The position numbers and the translations under genes were made by a program. The notes under the pieces are model-generated. The model searched no databases and had not been told where the DNA came from. It was given only the letters and a program-made list of their open reading frames with translations. From the IMG/VR virus record IMGVR_UViG_3300020172_006270, positions 62,001 through 126,000 of that record: a stretch of 64,000 bases of DNA, one strand, 5' to 3'. The DNA comes from a virus. Positions 47,529 to 55,587 of this stretch are shown here, piece after piece. Numbering within the stretch: the stretch's first letter is position 1; each line of letters begins with the position of its first letter.

Positions 47529-48667
47529 GCCTCCAGTGGGAGATCAACCTCAAAGTCCTGAAGACAGCTAGGGCAAGTAATTTCTACGTTTGTATCAACA
47601 CCGAATGGCGGCTCGTTGATGCAATTGCGGATATACGACACGTCGCTGATTGGCAGATTTTTCAAGAGGATTTGCAGTTCTCCCTTGTTGGTCAAGCCGT
47701 CGATATTATCGAGCAGCATAGACGTTCTGTAAATCAGAGTATCGTCAGCCGAAGCGTCACCGAAAGCCTTGATGCGACGATCACGGTATTCCGTGATCTC
47801 TTGCTCATCTCGGCCAGTTGAAAGCCGATATGAGAAAGGCAACTTGGTTGTCGGCAATACATCCTGCAATACTGGACCATAATCGGCAGGGCATGGTTCA
47901 ACATATAGCGTGTTGAGGTCAATGGTTGTTCCGAACTTCTTTTCACATTCAGGACACTTTACCTCAACGTCGTAATTCGGGGAATACGAAATACCACGCA
48001 GGTAAATAAGCATGTAAGTTCGGTCGATGGTGAGAAGCTGCTCTGGACGGAACTGCTCCTTCAGACATCGTTGGAAAATCATGTTGATGGCCTGACCCTT
48101 ACGAACGAATCGAGGGGTAGCAAGAATTTGTTCTTCTTCGCCCGTCATTGGACGAATAGAAACAACACCATTAGCAGGACCATCGGTGTCGTCATAGAAA
48201 CGACCCTTGGAAGGCAATTCAATCTCTTCATAAATTGTGGTTGAACCTTTCAGTCCTTCCAACAATTCCTTCAAGTGACCAGAGCTTGATGAAACAGCAT
48301 CTCGCTTCTTTGCAGGTGCGGCAGGAGTCGAACCAGGGCCTTCGCCACCACCAGACATCTGACCGAAGCCACGTCTTGGTTCGTTTCCAGATGTTTCACG
48401 CTGAACTTTTTGCTGCGGGCCACCCTGAGCGGCCTTTAGTGCTTGCATGAATTCAGGCGGGGCGTTTTCCATGCCCTTGATGTTGAAGTTGCCAGATAGC
48501 TTAGGACCGTCATCTGAGTGACCTTCCTCGCCAGCGGCCTGTTGTCGCATCTTCTCTGCCATATTCAAAGCGGCCATGCCGCCTTCATTCTCTTCGCCAG
48601 CACCAACTTGATCGTCATCGTCTTGCGGTGCTTGTGGCCGTCTTGGACGGAAAGTATCATCAGCCAT
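47483..48667 (-). CDS. T4-type baseplate protein (gp26-like) with zinc site
   Basis: 394 residues. After a 130-residue Gly/Gln-rich disordered start comes IELPSKGRFYDDTDGPANGVVSIRPMTGEEEQIL, the T4 baseplate family pattern, then VKCPECEKKF and ITCPSCLQDF, a split zinc ribbon as in the family. Needed to build the tail baseplate hub. The slippery site lies 13 codons before its stop. Confidence 0.78.
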   Translation of the reverse strand: MADDTFRPRRPQAPQDDDDQVGAGEENEGGMAALNMAEKMRQQAAGEEGHSDDGPKLSGNFNIKGMENAPPEFMQALKAAQGGPQQKVQRETSGNEPRRGFGQMSGGGEGPGSTPAAPAKKRDAVSSSSGHLKELLEGLKGSTTIYEEIELPSKGRFYDDTDGPANGVVSIRPMTGEEEQILATPRFVRKGQAINMIFQRCLKEQFRPEQLLTIDRTYMLIYLRGISYSPNYDVEVKCPECEKKFGTTIDLNTLYVEPCPADYGPVLQDVLPTTKLPFSYRLSTGRDEQEITEYRDRRIKAFGDASADDTLIYRTSMLLDNIDGLTNKGELQILLKNLPISDVSYIRNCINEPPFGVDTNVEITCPSCLQDFEVDLPLEANFFFPRRKKTKTQA

Positions 48668-48727
48668 ATTTGTCTCCTTAGATTACTAGCTTATTGCAAG
48701 TCATCATCTTGGGGTTAACATAGTGTC

Positions 48728-49087
48728 ATGGAAATAAATCTGCAAAATATCGAGGAGCTAATTTTCTTCGACAAAAAGGCACACGCCTTGTTCCCCGAAT
48801 TTCGCCACCTTTTCGACCAGTGGCAGTTGGGCCAACGTATTCCAGGAATGAAAACCCTTGGTCAACGCAGTGTATTGGAATTCCTCAACTCGCTTGACGA
48901 AATTCGTATTCGCAAATTAGAAGAGTATTTCTCCGATACAATTCTAGTGGATAAAATAGATCATCGGCTGGCAGCTTGTTATAACTGGCAAATCGGTGAA
49001 GCTGACGAACTCTGCGAGTTCACTGGCTACAGGGATTTTTGTATCCACAGAGATAAGGATAGAATCTACGCTACATTTTGGCGGTGA
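48728..49087 (+). CDS. Hypothetical protein (119 aa)
   Basis: Soluble helical protein (MEINLQNIEELIFFDKKAHALF...). First of a plus-strand run diverging from the baseplate gene. No family recognised. Confidence 0.65.
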   Translation: MEINLQNIEELIFFDKKAHALFPEFRHLFDQWQLGQRIPGMKTLGQRSVLEFLNSLDEIRIRKLEEYFSDTILVDKIDHRLAACYNWQIGEADELCEFTGYRDFCIHRDKDRIYATFWR

Positions 49088-49119
49088 TTTTTCCTCCAAA
49101 ACCTAAATAAAGGAAAGCT

Positions 49120-49458
49120 ATGAGCATTGAAACTTTGATTTTGTTTGCCTTGAGTACCATTGGAATGGCCCACATCATTGTAGATGGGTCCATAATGGAA
49201 TGGTTTCGCACACTCGTTAAGTCCCTTACCGCTAAGATTGGCGTGCCTAGTCTGGGTGGCGTAGTGGACTGTTACCTATGTTGCGGTACTTGGTGTGGAT
49301 TTTTAATGGGTGCAATATGGATTTCATATAGCCCACTTCAAATCTTTGCCTGTGGCTGCGCAGGTGGGTTTTTGGCAAACTTAGCTGCCGTTGTCCTCAA
49401 TTGGCTTGAGGCGGCAACTATTGTCAACTTACCAAATGATGAGAAACATGAGTCTTAA
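49120..49458 (+). CDS. DUF1360-like membrane protein
   Basis: 112 residues with two or three membrane helices and CYLCCGTWCGFLMG between them, the cysteine-rich pattern of the DUF1360 family known from phages and sporeformers. CTAAATA (49103-49109) and AAGGA precede the start. Function unknown. Confidence 0.7.
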   Translation: MSIETLILFALSTIGMAHIIVDGSIMEWFRTLVKSLTAKIGVPSLGGVVDCYLCCGTWCGFLMGAIWISYSPLQIFACGCAGGFLANLAAVVLNWLEAATIVNLPNDEKHES

Positions 49459-49768
49459 AACATATCAGTTCTTTTGTGACAATTGCGGCTACAAAAGATT
49501 CACCAAGGGCGACGACATTCAGGATTTAGTCCAAGTTAAACAAGCGGCTGTGCCTCGTGGATCGCCCTTTGTTGACCCCTTTACAAAAAAAGTAGTCATT
49601 CCTCCATCCATGAATCGGGCAAAATCATTCAAATGTCCTGGTTGTGGATATGTGATTAAAGCGACAAAATTGACCTTAGTGGAGACAACACCAGATGAGC
49701 AGACCAATCGGATTGATGGACGTGAAGCAGGCCCTACGGGACAAGCGCTTCCGGGAGAGCTTGTCTAG
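49448..49768 (+). CDS. Zinc-ribbon protein (106 aa)
   Basis: Start MSLKTYQFFCDNCGYKR overlaps the membrane gene by 11 bases. CDNCG and CPGCG make a zinc ribbon separated by a Pro-rich loop. Unknown role. Confidence 0.7.
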   Translation: MSLKTYQFFCDNCGYKRFTKGDDIQDLVQVKQAAVPRGSPFVDPFTKKVVIPPSMNRAKSFKCPGCGYVIKATKLTLVETTPDEQTNRIDGREAGPTGQALPGELV

Positions 49769-50075
49769 TGACTTTATAGACGACATACAGAAATATTTGC
49801 AAAATCCTGGCTGTGCTTGTAATGTGCCGATTTACAAAAAGATAATGATTCATGCAAAGGAGCAACTTCAAGCATATTACCCAAGCAGATCAGTGGCAAA
49901 CTTAGATGAAGAAGCTAAAAAGTTAGCCGACAACAACTTTAGCGTCATCAACTGTCATGTTGATGAATTAGAGGCACGCCTCAGAAAGTTGCCACCTGGA
50001 CGTAAACAGCTTGCTGTGGCACGGTTTGAAGACACAGTTACGGTAGTCGTAAATGAATTAGATGTTGTTTATTGA
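49695..50075 (+). CDS. Hypothetical phage protein (126 aa)
   Basis: Helical protein (MSRPIGLMDVKQALRDKRFRESL...) with a CAC motif, overlapping the zinc-ribbon gene by 74 bases. The C-terminal strand-rich part (FEDTVTVVVNELDVVY) looks conserved. Unknown. Confidence 0.65.
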   Translation: MSRPIGLMDVKQALRDKRFRESLSSDFIDDIQKYLQNPGCACNVPIYKKIMIHAKEQLQAYYPSRSVANLDEEAKKLADNNFSVINCHVDELEARLRKLPPGRKQLAVARFEDTVTVVVNELDVVY

Positions 50076-50100
50076 GGATATATAATTTGGGAGGTAGATT

Positions 50101-50580
50101 ATGATGAACGATCAAGAAGAATACAAAGACTTGTATGAGATGGCACCAGTGGGTCTATGGCGAACCCACATTGACAATGGACATTTTATTCATGCCAATG
50201 AAGCCGCCATAAGCATACTTGGTTTTTCTGATTTTGATGATCTTTCAACGCACTCTGCCACTGATTTTTATGACGAAAAAGAACGAGAGGAATTGATTAA
50301 AGAGCTTCGTAGACATGGGGCAATATCTGATTTTCAAGTGGCCATGAAACGCAAAGATGGCAAAGAAATCACTGTCAGTCTGACTGCCAAGCTCAATGAA
50401 GAAAAAGGTTATATTGAAGGAACGATTCGTGATGTGACCGGCATCATAAGCATAAAAGCATCAGCCATAATTCCTCATTTGGAAAAGATGTCCGAACTCA
50501 AGAGACATATTCTTGAGAAGATCAAGGGCGATTGTTGTGACTCTGATTCTTTGACCCATAGAATCGCAAAGACTGCTTGA
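50101..50580 (+). CDS. Stand-alone PAS domain protein
   Basis: 159 residues. YKDLYEMAPVGLWRTHIDNGHFIHANEAAISILGFSDFDDL is a typical PAS start, followed by a DFQVAMKRKDGKEITVSLTAKL beta sheet and EGTIRDVTG end. PAS domains sense ligands or bind partners. There is no kinase or other output domain, only a helical tail with CC. The 3' end overlaps the convergent gene by 59 bases. Confidence 0.85.
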   Translation: MMNDQEEYKDLYEMAPVGLWRTHIDNGHFIHANEAAISILGFSDFDDLSTHSATDFYDEKEREELIKELRRHGAISDFQVAMKRKDGKEITVSLTAKLNEEKGYIEGTIRDVTGIISIKASAIIPHLEKMSELKRHILEKIKGDCCDSDSLTHRIAKTA

Positions 50581-51508
50581 TCTTTTTGCAGCCTTCAATC
50601 ATTTTCTGAGGGTATTCTTTGTATTTGGATATTTCTAGCGGCCAACCATCATCCTTGAGCCGCCTACTTCCCAAAAGTATGGCGTTTTCATAAAACGTAT
50701 TTGCTCTGTCATAATCTTTGATTGCATAATACGCATCTCCCAATAAACACCAAAATTCTGCCATTGTTGGCTTTTTAGCCAAGCATGGAAGCAATGACTG
50801 TATTGCGTGTTGGTAATCTTTTTTAATGTAGCAGTTTACCATCGAGCAATAATAGTGCGTCATATACACAGACATTGCATCGGATTTTTCTTGATGCAAA
50901 TACAGTCCAGCCCAATTCAAAAACGTATCCCAATTCTTGCCATTCAGGTGAGAGCAAGCGGTGTAATAGATTGGCTCAGTTGCCAACGGACAACGATCTC
51001 GCCACTTCTCGACAAGTTCTAAATATAGGCTTGAGTTGTTGTTTGGCCCCACGGCGATATATGCTGGAAGGTCTTTGGCGTCTTCATTTGTCAATGTTTC
51101 AAACACTGGATTCTTAAATCTCAGACCTGTGTTTTTGTGCCAAAGCCTGATCTGTTTGGTTATCACATCTCCCTGAATAATGCTCATTTTGTAGGCTATT
51201 TGTGGTCCTAGTAGAGCCTGTTGGATGACTTCATGCCCGGTCAGAATTGTCTCCCAAGGTTCAATGTGCAAATTCCATTTGGAGTCTGAGGACTTCAACA
51301 AATGGTTTCTTGCCTGGGATAGATCATCGTTTAGAGAAAGCCGAACAATAGTCGCTCCGTATTGGCGACATTTGCTTACAGTTTCGTCTTTACACCCAAG
51401 ATCACCGACCAAGATATTGGCGTTTAATGGCAACAAGGACTCAAGGGTGTGTTCAATCGTCTCTTCGTTGTTCTTGATTATCAGGTAGATCGTTAGGGGT
51501 ACTGACAT
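50522..51508 (-). CDS. Family 2 glycosyltransferase with TPR-like tail
   Basis: 328 residues. LTIYLIIKNNEETIEHTLESLL...ILVGDLGCKDET is the GT2 nucleotide-binding start; WNLHIEPWETIL takes the place of the DxD strand, so the metal motif is atypical. The C-terminal part (KPTMAEFWCLLGDAYYAIKDYDRANTFYENAILLG) is a TPR repeat. Confidence 0.75.
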   Translation of the reverse strand: MSVPLTIYLIIKNNEETIEHTLESLLPLNANILVGDLGCKDETVSKCRQYGATIVRLSLNDDLSQARNHLLKSSDSKWNLHIEPWETILTGHEVIQQALLGPQIAYKMSIIQGDVITKQIRLWHKNTGLRFKNPVFETLTNEDAKDLPAYIAVGPNNNSSLYLELVEKWRDRCPLATEPIYYTACSHLNGKNWDTFLNWAGLYLHQEKSDAMSVYMTHYYCSMVNCYIKKDYQHAIQSLLPCLAKKPTMAEFWCLLGDAYYAIKDYDRANTFYENAILLGSRRLKDDGWPLEISKYKEYPQKMIEGCKKIKQSLRFYGSKNQSHNNRP

Positions 51509-51659
51509 CTTTTTTCTCGAACTTCTTCTCTATTAAGTGACTGATGGCAGATGCCTCATGCTCCATACCAATGGTTTGGTAGTGTTGTCGAAGCTCACGA
51601 TAGAACTTCGGCACATCGGGCTTGTCCAATATGGCAAGTAGTATCTGATAGATTTCCAT
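51453..51659 (-). CDS. Small helical protein (68 aa)
   Basis: Start MEIYQILLAILDKPDVPKFYREL; overlaps the glycosyltransferase start by 56 bases. Helical with a charged C-terminus. Unknown. Confidence 0.5.
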   Translation of the reverse strand: MEIYQILLAILDKPDVPKFYRELRQHYQTIGMEHEASAISHLIEKKFEKKDVSTPNDLPDNQEQRRDD

Positions 51660-51680
51660 AAATGAAATAGAGCGACACAA

Positions 51681-52529
51681 GTGAAAAAGGATTTGGCCCC
51701 GATTAGAAATGTCCCCCAATGGCAACAACCTTGGGAGGGTAATTGCACTAAGAAGCCTTGGCAGTATCGTGTAACGGCAGTAGTGCCGGTTCTTGATACC
51801 TATGACCAGCTAGAAATATGCGTTCGCTTATTGCAAATGCAGACAGAGCGACCATATGTATTGATTATCGACACAGGAAGCTCTCCAGAGCAATACGCTC
51901 AAATTGAGACTCTTCGTGACGAAGATGTGGAAGTACATGCCATCCGACTAAATGGTGTGTTGCACCCTTCTGACTTCCCAGCTATGGCAATGGATATGGC
52001 CTTTAGCTTGTGCCGCACCGAACTTTTATTTGCCACTCACGCCGATGTGTTTTTACGTCGGCGTGATTTCGTAGAACATCTCACAACCTTATGCCCAAGC
52101 AAATCACCTGTTGTTGGATACGAAATCAGTCCCCGCTGTCATGCAGATTGGCACGGCATGGTTTCTCACACGGCCAGCATGTATCACATGCCAACTATGG
52201 ACCGAATTGGATTTGGCTGGAGCATGAGAAGATTATGTAACTATTACAACATTCAAGATTACAGGCCCAATGTCTCTCGCCCTCAATGGCCGGACACAGA
52301 GATATTGGGCAATTACATTTTGAGATCGTTCAAGATCAAACCTCATTTGATCGGCAGTGAACAAAACTTTGAAAGAAAGAAAGACGAGAACATTGACCAT
52401 CTTCGTAGTTTCACTTCGGGCAAGTTATACAGCCCGGATTACTACGAAAGGGTTAACAAATGGTACGAGGATGCCAAGATTGAAGCTCTTGAAAGACTGA
52501 GAAGTTGGGAGCAAGCGAGCGAGAAATGA
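51681..52529 (+). CDS. Putative GT2-like glycosyltransferase
   Basis: 282 residues. YRVTAVVPVLDTYDQLEICVRLLQMQ and VLIIDTGSSPEQ match the GT2 start; LFATHADVFLRRRDF supplies the DxD-type site. The C-terminal region RPQWPDTEILGNYILR is acceptor-side. Divergent from the preceding gene. Confidence 0.78.
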   Translation: MKKDLAPIRNVPQWQQPWEGNCTKKPWQYRVTAVVPVLDTYDQLEICVRLLQMQTERPYVLIIDTGSSPEQYAQIETLRDEDVEVHAIRLNGVLHPSDFPAMAMDMAFSLCRTELLFATHADVFLRRRDFVEHLTTLCPSKSPVVGYEISPRCHADWHGMVSHTASMYHMPTMDRIGFGWSMRRLCNYYNIQDYRPNVSRPQWPDTEILGNYILRSFKIKPHLIGSEQNFERKKDENIDHLRSFTSGKLYSPDYYERVNKWYEDAKIEALERLRSWEQASEK

Positions 52530-52598
52530 CTATAGGCGCAGTATATAGATACCCCAATTTCTTTATCACGGACCCCTTGCGGGGCCTCAAGGAGCTTG

Positions 52599-53147
52599 AT
52601 GGCAACAACAGAATATCTAAACAATAAGACGTTCGAGAGTCTGATTGTGAAATTCCAGCAAGCCAAGAAAGAACGTACCAAATACCAGATGTTTATGGAT
52701 GACATCGCTGCAACTGAACAAAGGACGTTGAAGCGGGGTAAGTACCAGAAGCCTGCCGCATGGGTCACTATTGAAAAGACCTATCATGTCGTAGCTTTTG
52801 AGTTCTCACAGGTACAAGACGAATTGGCATTAGCTTTTTACACTCTGTCGCAGAATATTGTACGCTACGCAAAGTTCAATCTCATTGACCAGGATGACGC
52901 AGTACAAGAAGGCGTCATGATTTGCTTTGAGAAGATTGATCGTTTTGACCCAAAAAAGGGCAAGGCGTTCAACTACATGACTACCTGCATACTAAACCAC
53001 TTTCGACAACTATATCGTACCGCCAGAAACTACAATGAACTAAAGCGTAAGTATCTCGATTTCTTGCAGATTCAGATGGACCAACAACTACCAGCATCGA
53101 AGGCAAAAAGCATATACAAAAAGCACAATATTGCTAATGACTCTTGA
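52599..53147 (+). CDS. Late-transcription sigma factor, gp55-like
   Basis: 182 residues from ATG at 52599, preceded by AAGGAG. LIDQDDAVQEGVMICFEKIDRFDPKKGKAFNYMTTCILNHFRQLYRTARNY is a sigma region 2 with the T4 gp55 style spacing; region 4 is absent, as in gp55. It would direct host RNA polymerase to late promoters with a -10-only TATAAATA-type box. Confidence 0.82.
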   Translation: MATTEYLNNKTFESLIVKFQQAKKERTKYQMFMDDIAATEQRTLKRGKYQKPAAWVTIEKTYHVVAFEFSQVQDELALAFYTLSQNIVRYAKFNLIDQDDAVQEGVMICFEKIDRFDPKKGKAFNYMTTCILNHFRQLYRTARNYNELKRKYLDFLQIQMDQQLPASKAKSIYKKHNIANDS

Positions 53148-53180
53148 TTCGTGGTTGTAAAGACCTAGAATTCTTTAGGC

Positions 53181-53214
53181 AGACCAGGGTAGATAGTTGC
53201 CCTGGTCTTTTTTC
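53181..53214 (+). terminator. Intrinsic terminator of sigma gene
   Basis: AGACCAGGG-11-base loop-CCCTGGTCT with a T6 run. Confidence 0.88.
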
Positions 53215-53229
53215 TTGGTTGTGAGGAAT

Positions 53230-53508
53230 ATGGCAAATTATATCAGTAATTCATTCGATCAGCTTGAGAATCAGGAGTTGATTCAAAAATTGATTGATAG
53301 TGGGTATGGCAATCTTGTTGATGCTTTTCTACTAAATGACGGCAAAGTGTACACAAAAAAAGGCAGACTCAACAAAAGTGGAGCCTGCCGTGTTCTTAAA
53401 TGTAAACCTAAAGAACTTGAAGATGCAATAAAAGCATGTCAAGAACTTTTGAAAAGAGAAATGAGCGAAGAAGACGAAGAAGAGGAAGAAGAAAACAGCG
53501 AAGATTAA
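53230..53508 (+). CDS. Late transcription coactivator, gp33-like
   Basis: 92 residues from MANYISNSFDQLENQ (GAGG upstream). KVYTKKGRLNKSGACRVLKCKPKELEDAI resembles gp33 of T4-like cyanophages, and it lies right after the gp55-like gene as expected. The tail is a run of Glu/Asp. In T4 gp33 links late polymerase to the sliding clamp. Ends four bases inside the convergent tube gene. Confidence 0.6.
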   Translation: MANYISNSFDQLENQELIQKLIDSGYGNLVDAFLLNDGKVYTKKGRLNKSGACRVLKCKPKELEDAIKACQELLKREMSEEDEEEEEENSED

Positions 53509-54140
53509 GCAATAATCAAATTCCTGTTTCTCTCTCTTTGCAATCTTAGGAAGTCTTGGTAGCTCAACGAGGCACCAGTGCCGCCGCCGCCGCCACCGCC
53601 ACCGCCACCGCCACCATTTTCGATGTAAGCTCGGTCATATCTGAGGGTCAAGTCGCAAGTGATTAGCTCGCTGGTGGACATATCTAAGTCGCCAAATTCT
53701 ACAGCCTGTGGCCAAACAGTCTCGAAAATCCAAGTTTCAATCTTTGAACCACATCCATCGTAAAGTTCTAGTGTGGCTTGTGGTTTTTTGAATCCATCAC
53801 AAGATGGGCCGTATTGACTATTGGATCGAGGATCGTAAAGTTCTGACAGCCATTCAAATACGGGATTGAGAGAATTCTTCTTTAGATCATAAAGTGTCAG
53901 TGTTATCGGCTTCCATTCAGGTTTGCCAGGATAAAATACTGTTTCGGTTAAGTGTTGAACTTCAATTTCTCTGAAGGACACCGAAGGACGTGCAGCTTTA
54001 GATGGAGGTAAAGAACTTACTCCGTCTGCGCTCACGTCTTGAATTTTGAATAACCAGCGGTTTTTTCTCTTAAAGCAAGCATTTGGGTCTTCTAGCCCAA
54101 AGTCAAAGCCCATACTTCTACCGCTACCACTTCTTGCCAT
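53505..54140 (-). CDS. Tail tube protein, copy 3 (gp19 family)
   Basis: 211 residues of the gp19 tube fold: ARPSVSFREIEVQHLTETVFYPGKPEWKPITLTLYD, FEWLSELYD, and TWIFETVWPQAVEFGDLDMSTSELITCDLTLRYD. A run of 12 Gly follows, then a basic helix (FLRLQRERNRN), not usual for a tube protein. It could be a capping or specialised ring. Confidence 0.85.
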   Translation of the reverse strand: MARSGSGRSMGFDFGLEDPNACFKRKNRWLFKIQDVSADGVSSLPPSKAARPSVSFREIEVQHLTETVFYPGKPEWKPITLTLYDLKKNSLNPVFEWLSELYDPRSNSQYGPSCDGFKKPQATLELYDGCGSKIETWIFETVWPQAVEFGDLDMSTSELITCDLTLRYDRAYIENGGGGGGGGGGGGTGASLSYQDFLRLQRERNRNLIIA

Positions 54141-54148
54141 GATTTACC

Positions 54149-54931
54149 TCAAAAGTTTGTTCCAGGTACTCTTAATTGAACATTCAAGGCAGAAGAATTC
54201 AGCGGAATTCCACCAACACCAGCATATAAAAAGTTCAAGTTTCCACCAACCAATCCTGGATTGTTTGATCCTTGACCACTGCCAATTCCTGCTCCCAACG
54301 GGAGCGTTTCTGGTGGTATCAAAGGGAAATTGCTGAAGCTATTATTGCCACCAACGGAAATGCCTAAGCAACCACCACAAGCAGGATTGATTGGCGCACC
54401 ACAATTTTGCAATACTTCAACGGCACTGTATCGCAAGGTCAGTTCAATATTCACTTCTTCTGATGACGAATAATCTAATTCGCCGAAGTTGATTGCTTGC
54501 GGCCACATATTGTAGAGATTCCACGTTTCCATAGTCGTTCCGCAACCATCAAAGAGCTTCAATACGCCTACTCCGGCATATGATCTTCTTGTTGACGCTT
54601 GGTGTAATCCGACTGTATCCGTGAAATTGTAAACTGAAGCGAGCCAGTCCCAGAGGGGTTTCATGGCTACCGCATTGGTGTCGTAGTAGGTAACAGAAAT
54701 AGTTTCCCACTTACCTTTACCTGGAATCCAATCGGTTCCATGTAGGTAATTGATTTCTGTTTCTTCGACATTGAGGTTGGGTCGAGCGGCCAGTTTTACA
54801 TAATGAGATGGTACATCCCCACGGACAAGACCTTGTACTTCAAACGCCCATCGAAATTTGCGCTTGAATACAAGGTCTGAGTCCGCAAGATGCCCAAGGC
54901 CCATATCCTGACCATTACCTGATCTTGGCAT
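54149..54931 (-). CDS. Tail tube protein, copy 2 with C-terminal extension
   Basis: 260 residues. Shares NVEETEINYLHGTDWIPGKGKWETISVTYYD and MWPQAINFGELDYSSSEEVNIELTLRYS with copy 1 but has a 75-residue extra C-terminal domain rich in Gly, Asn and Pro after a CGGC motif. Confidence 0.88.
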   Translation of the reverse strand: MPRSGNGQDMGLGHLADSDLVFKRKFRWAFEVQGLVRGDVPSHYVKLAARPNLNVEETEINYLHGTDWIPGKGKWETISVTYYDTNAVAMKPLWDWLASVYNFTDTVGLHQASTRRSYAGVGVLKLFDGCGTTMETWNLYNMWPQAINFGELDYSSSEEVNIELTLRYSAVEVLQNCGAPINPACGGCLGISVGGNNSFSNFPLIPPETLPLGAGIGSGQGSNNPGLVGGNLNFLYAGVGGIPLNSSALNVQLRVPGTNF

Positions 54932-54955
54932 GGGTATATCCTATCTGTAGGGTGA

Positions 54956-55546
54956 TTAGCAACCTGCACAGCAAGGATTGATTTGACCACCGCAAAGCGG
55001 GATGTACTGTACTTCGCTATAACGAAGCGTCAATTCAACCGTTACTTCTTCCGAAGAAGAATAGTCCAGTTCACCAAAGTTAATGGCCTGTGGCCACATA
55101 TGACTTAGGTTCCACTGTTCCATTGCAACACCGCAACCATCAAACAGCAACAGTGTGCCGTCTGCGGAATATCCGCTCGAACCTGGACCGGCTCCTCTCT
55201 TCGAGGACTGGTGCAGACCGATTGGATCGGTGAAGTTGTAAACTGTTGCGAGCCAACTGAACAAACCTGTGATACCATTACCGCCGTTACCAATGTCATA
55301 GTAGGTAACAGTAATAGTTTCCCAAGAACCCTTTCCTGGAATCCACATCTTGCCGTGCAAGAAGTTGATTTCTGTTTCTTCTACCGTTAAGTTAGGCCGT
55401 GAAGCCAACTTTACGAAGTGAGCAGGAATCAACTGGCCGCAGTACGGCTGGACTTCAAATGTCCATCTATATTTTCTTTTGAAGACTAGATCGGGACCGG
55501 CCAATTGGCCCAATCCCATATCACGTCCCCCACCTGATCTTGCCAT
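54956..55546 (-). CDS. Tail tube protein, copy 1 (likely main tube)
   Basis: 196 residues, the simplest of three tandem gp19-type genes, next to the sheath gene with a strong AAGGAG site, so the best candidate for the main tube subunit. Ends with ICGGQINPCCAGC-like cysteines, also seen at the same place in copy 2. Confidence 0.9.
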   Translation of the reverse strand: MARSGGGRDMGLGQLAGPDLVFKRKYRWTFEVQPYCGQLIPAHFVKLASRPNLTVEETEINFLHGKMWIPGKGSWETITVTYYDIGNGGNGITGLFSWLATVYNFTDPIGLHQSSKRGAGPGSSGYSADGTLLLFDGCGVAMEQWNLSHMWPQAINFGELDYSSSEEVTVELTLRYSEVQYIPLCGGQINPCCAGC

Positions 55547-55587
55547 AATTATCTCCTTGTGGTCTACTCTCTATCTGAGCCAGTTTG

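Noticed and set aside
47134-47553. 139-codon minus frame across the end of the baseplate gene
   Set aside because: It reads the third frame, has no recognisable pattern, and the -1 frame holds the conserved-looking domain.
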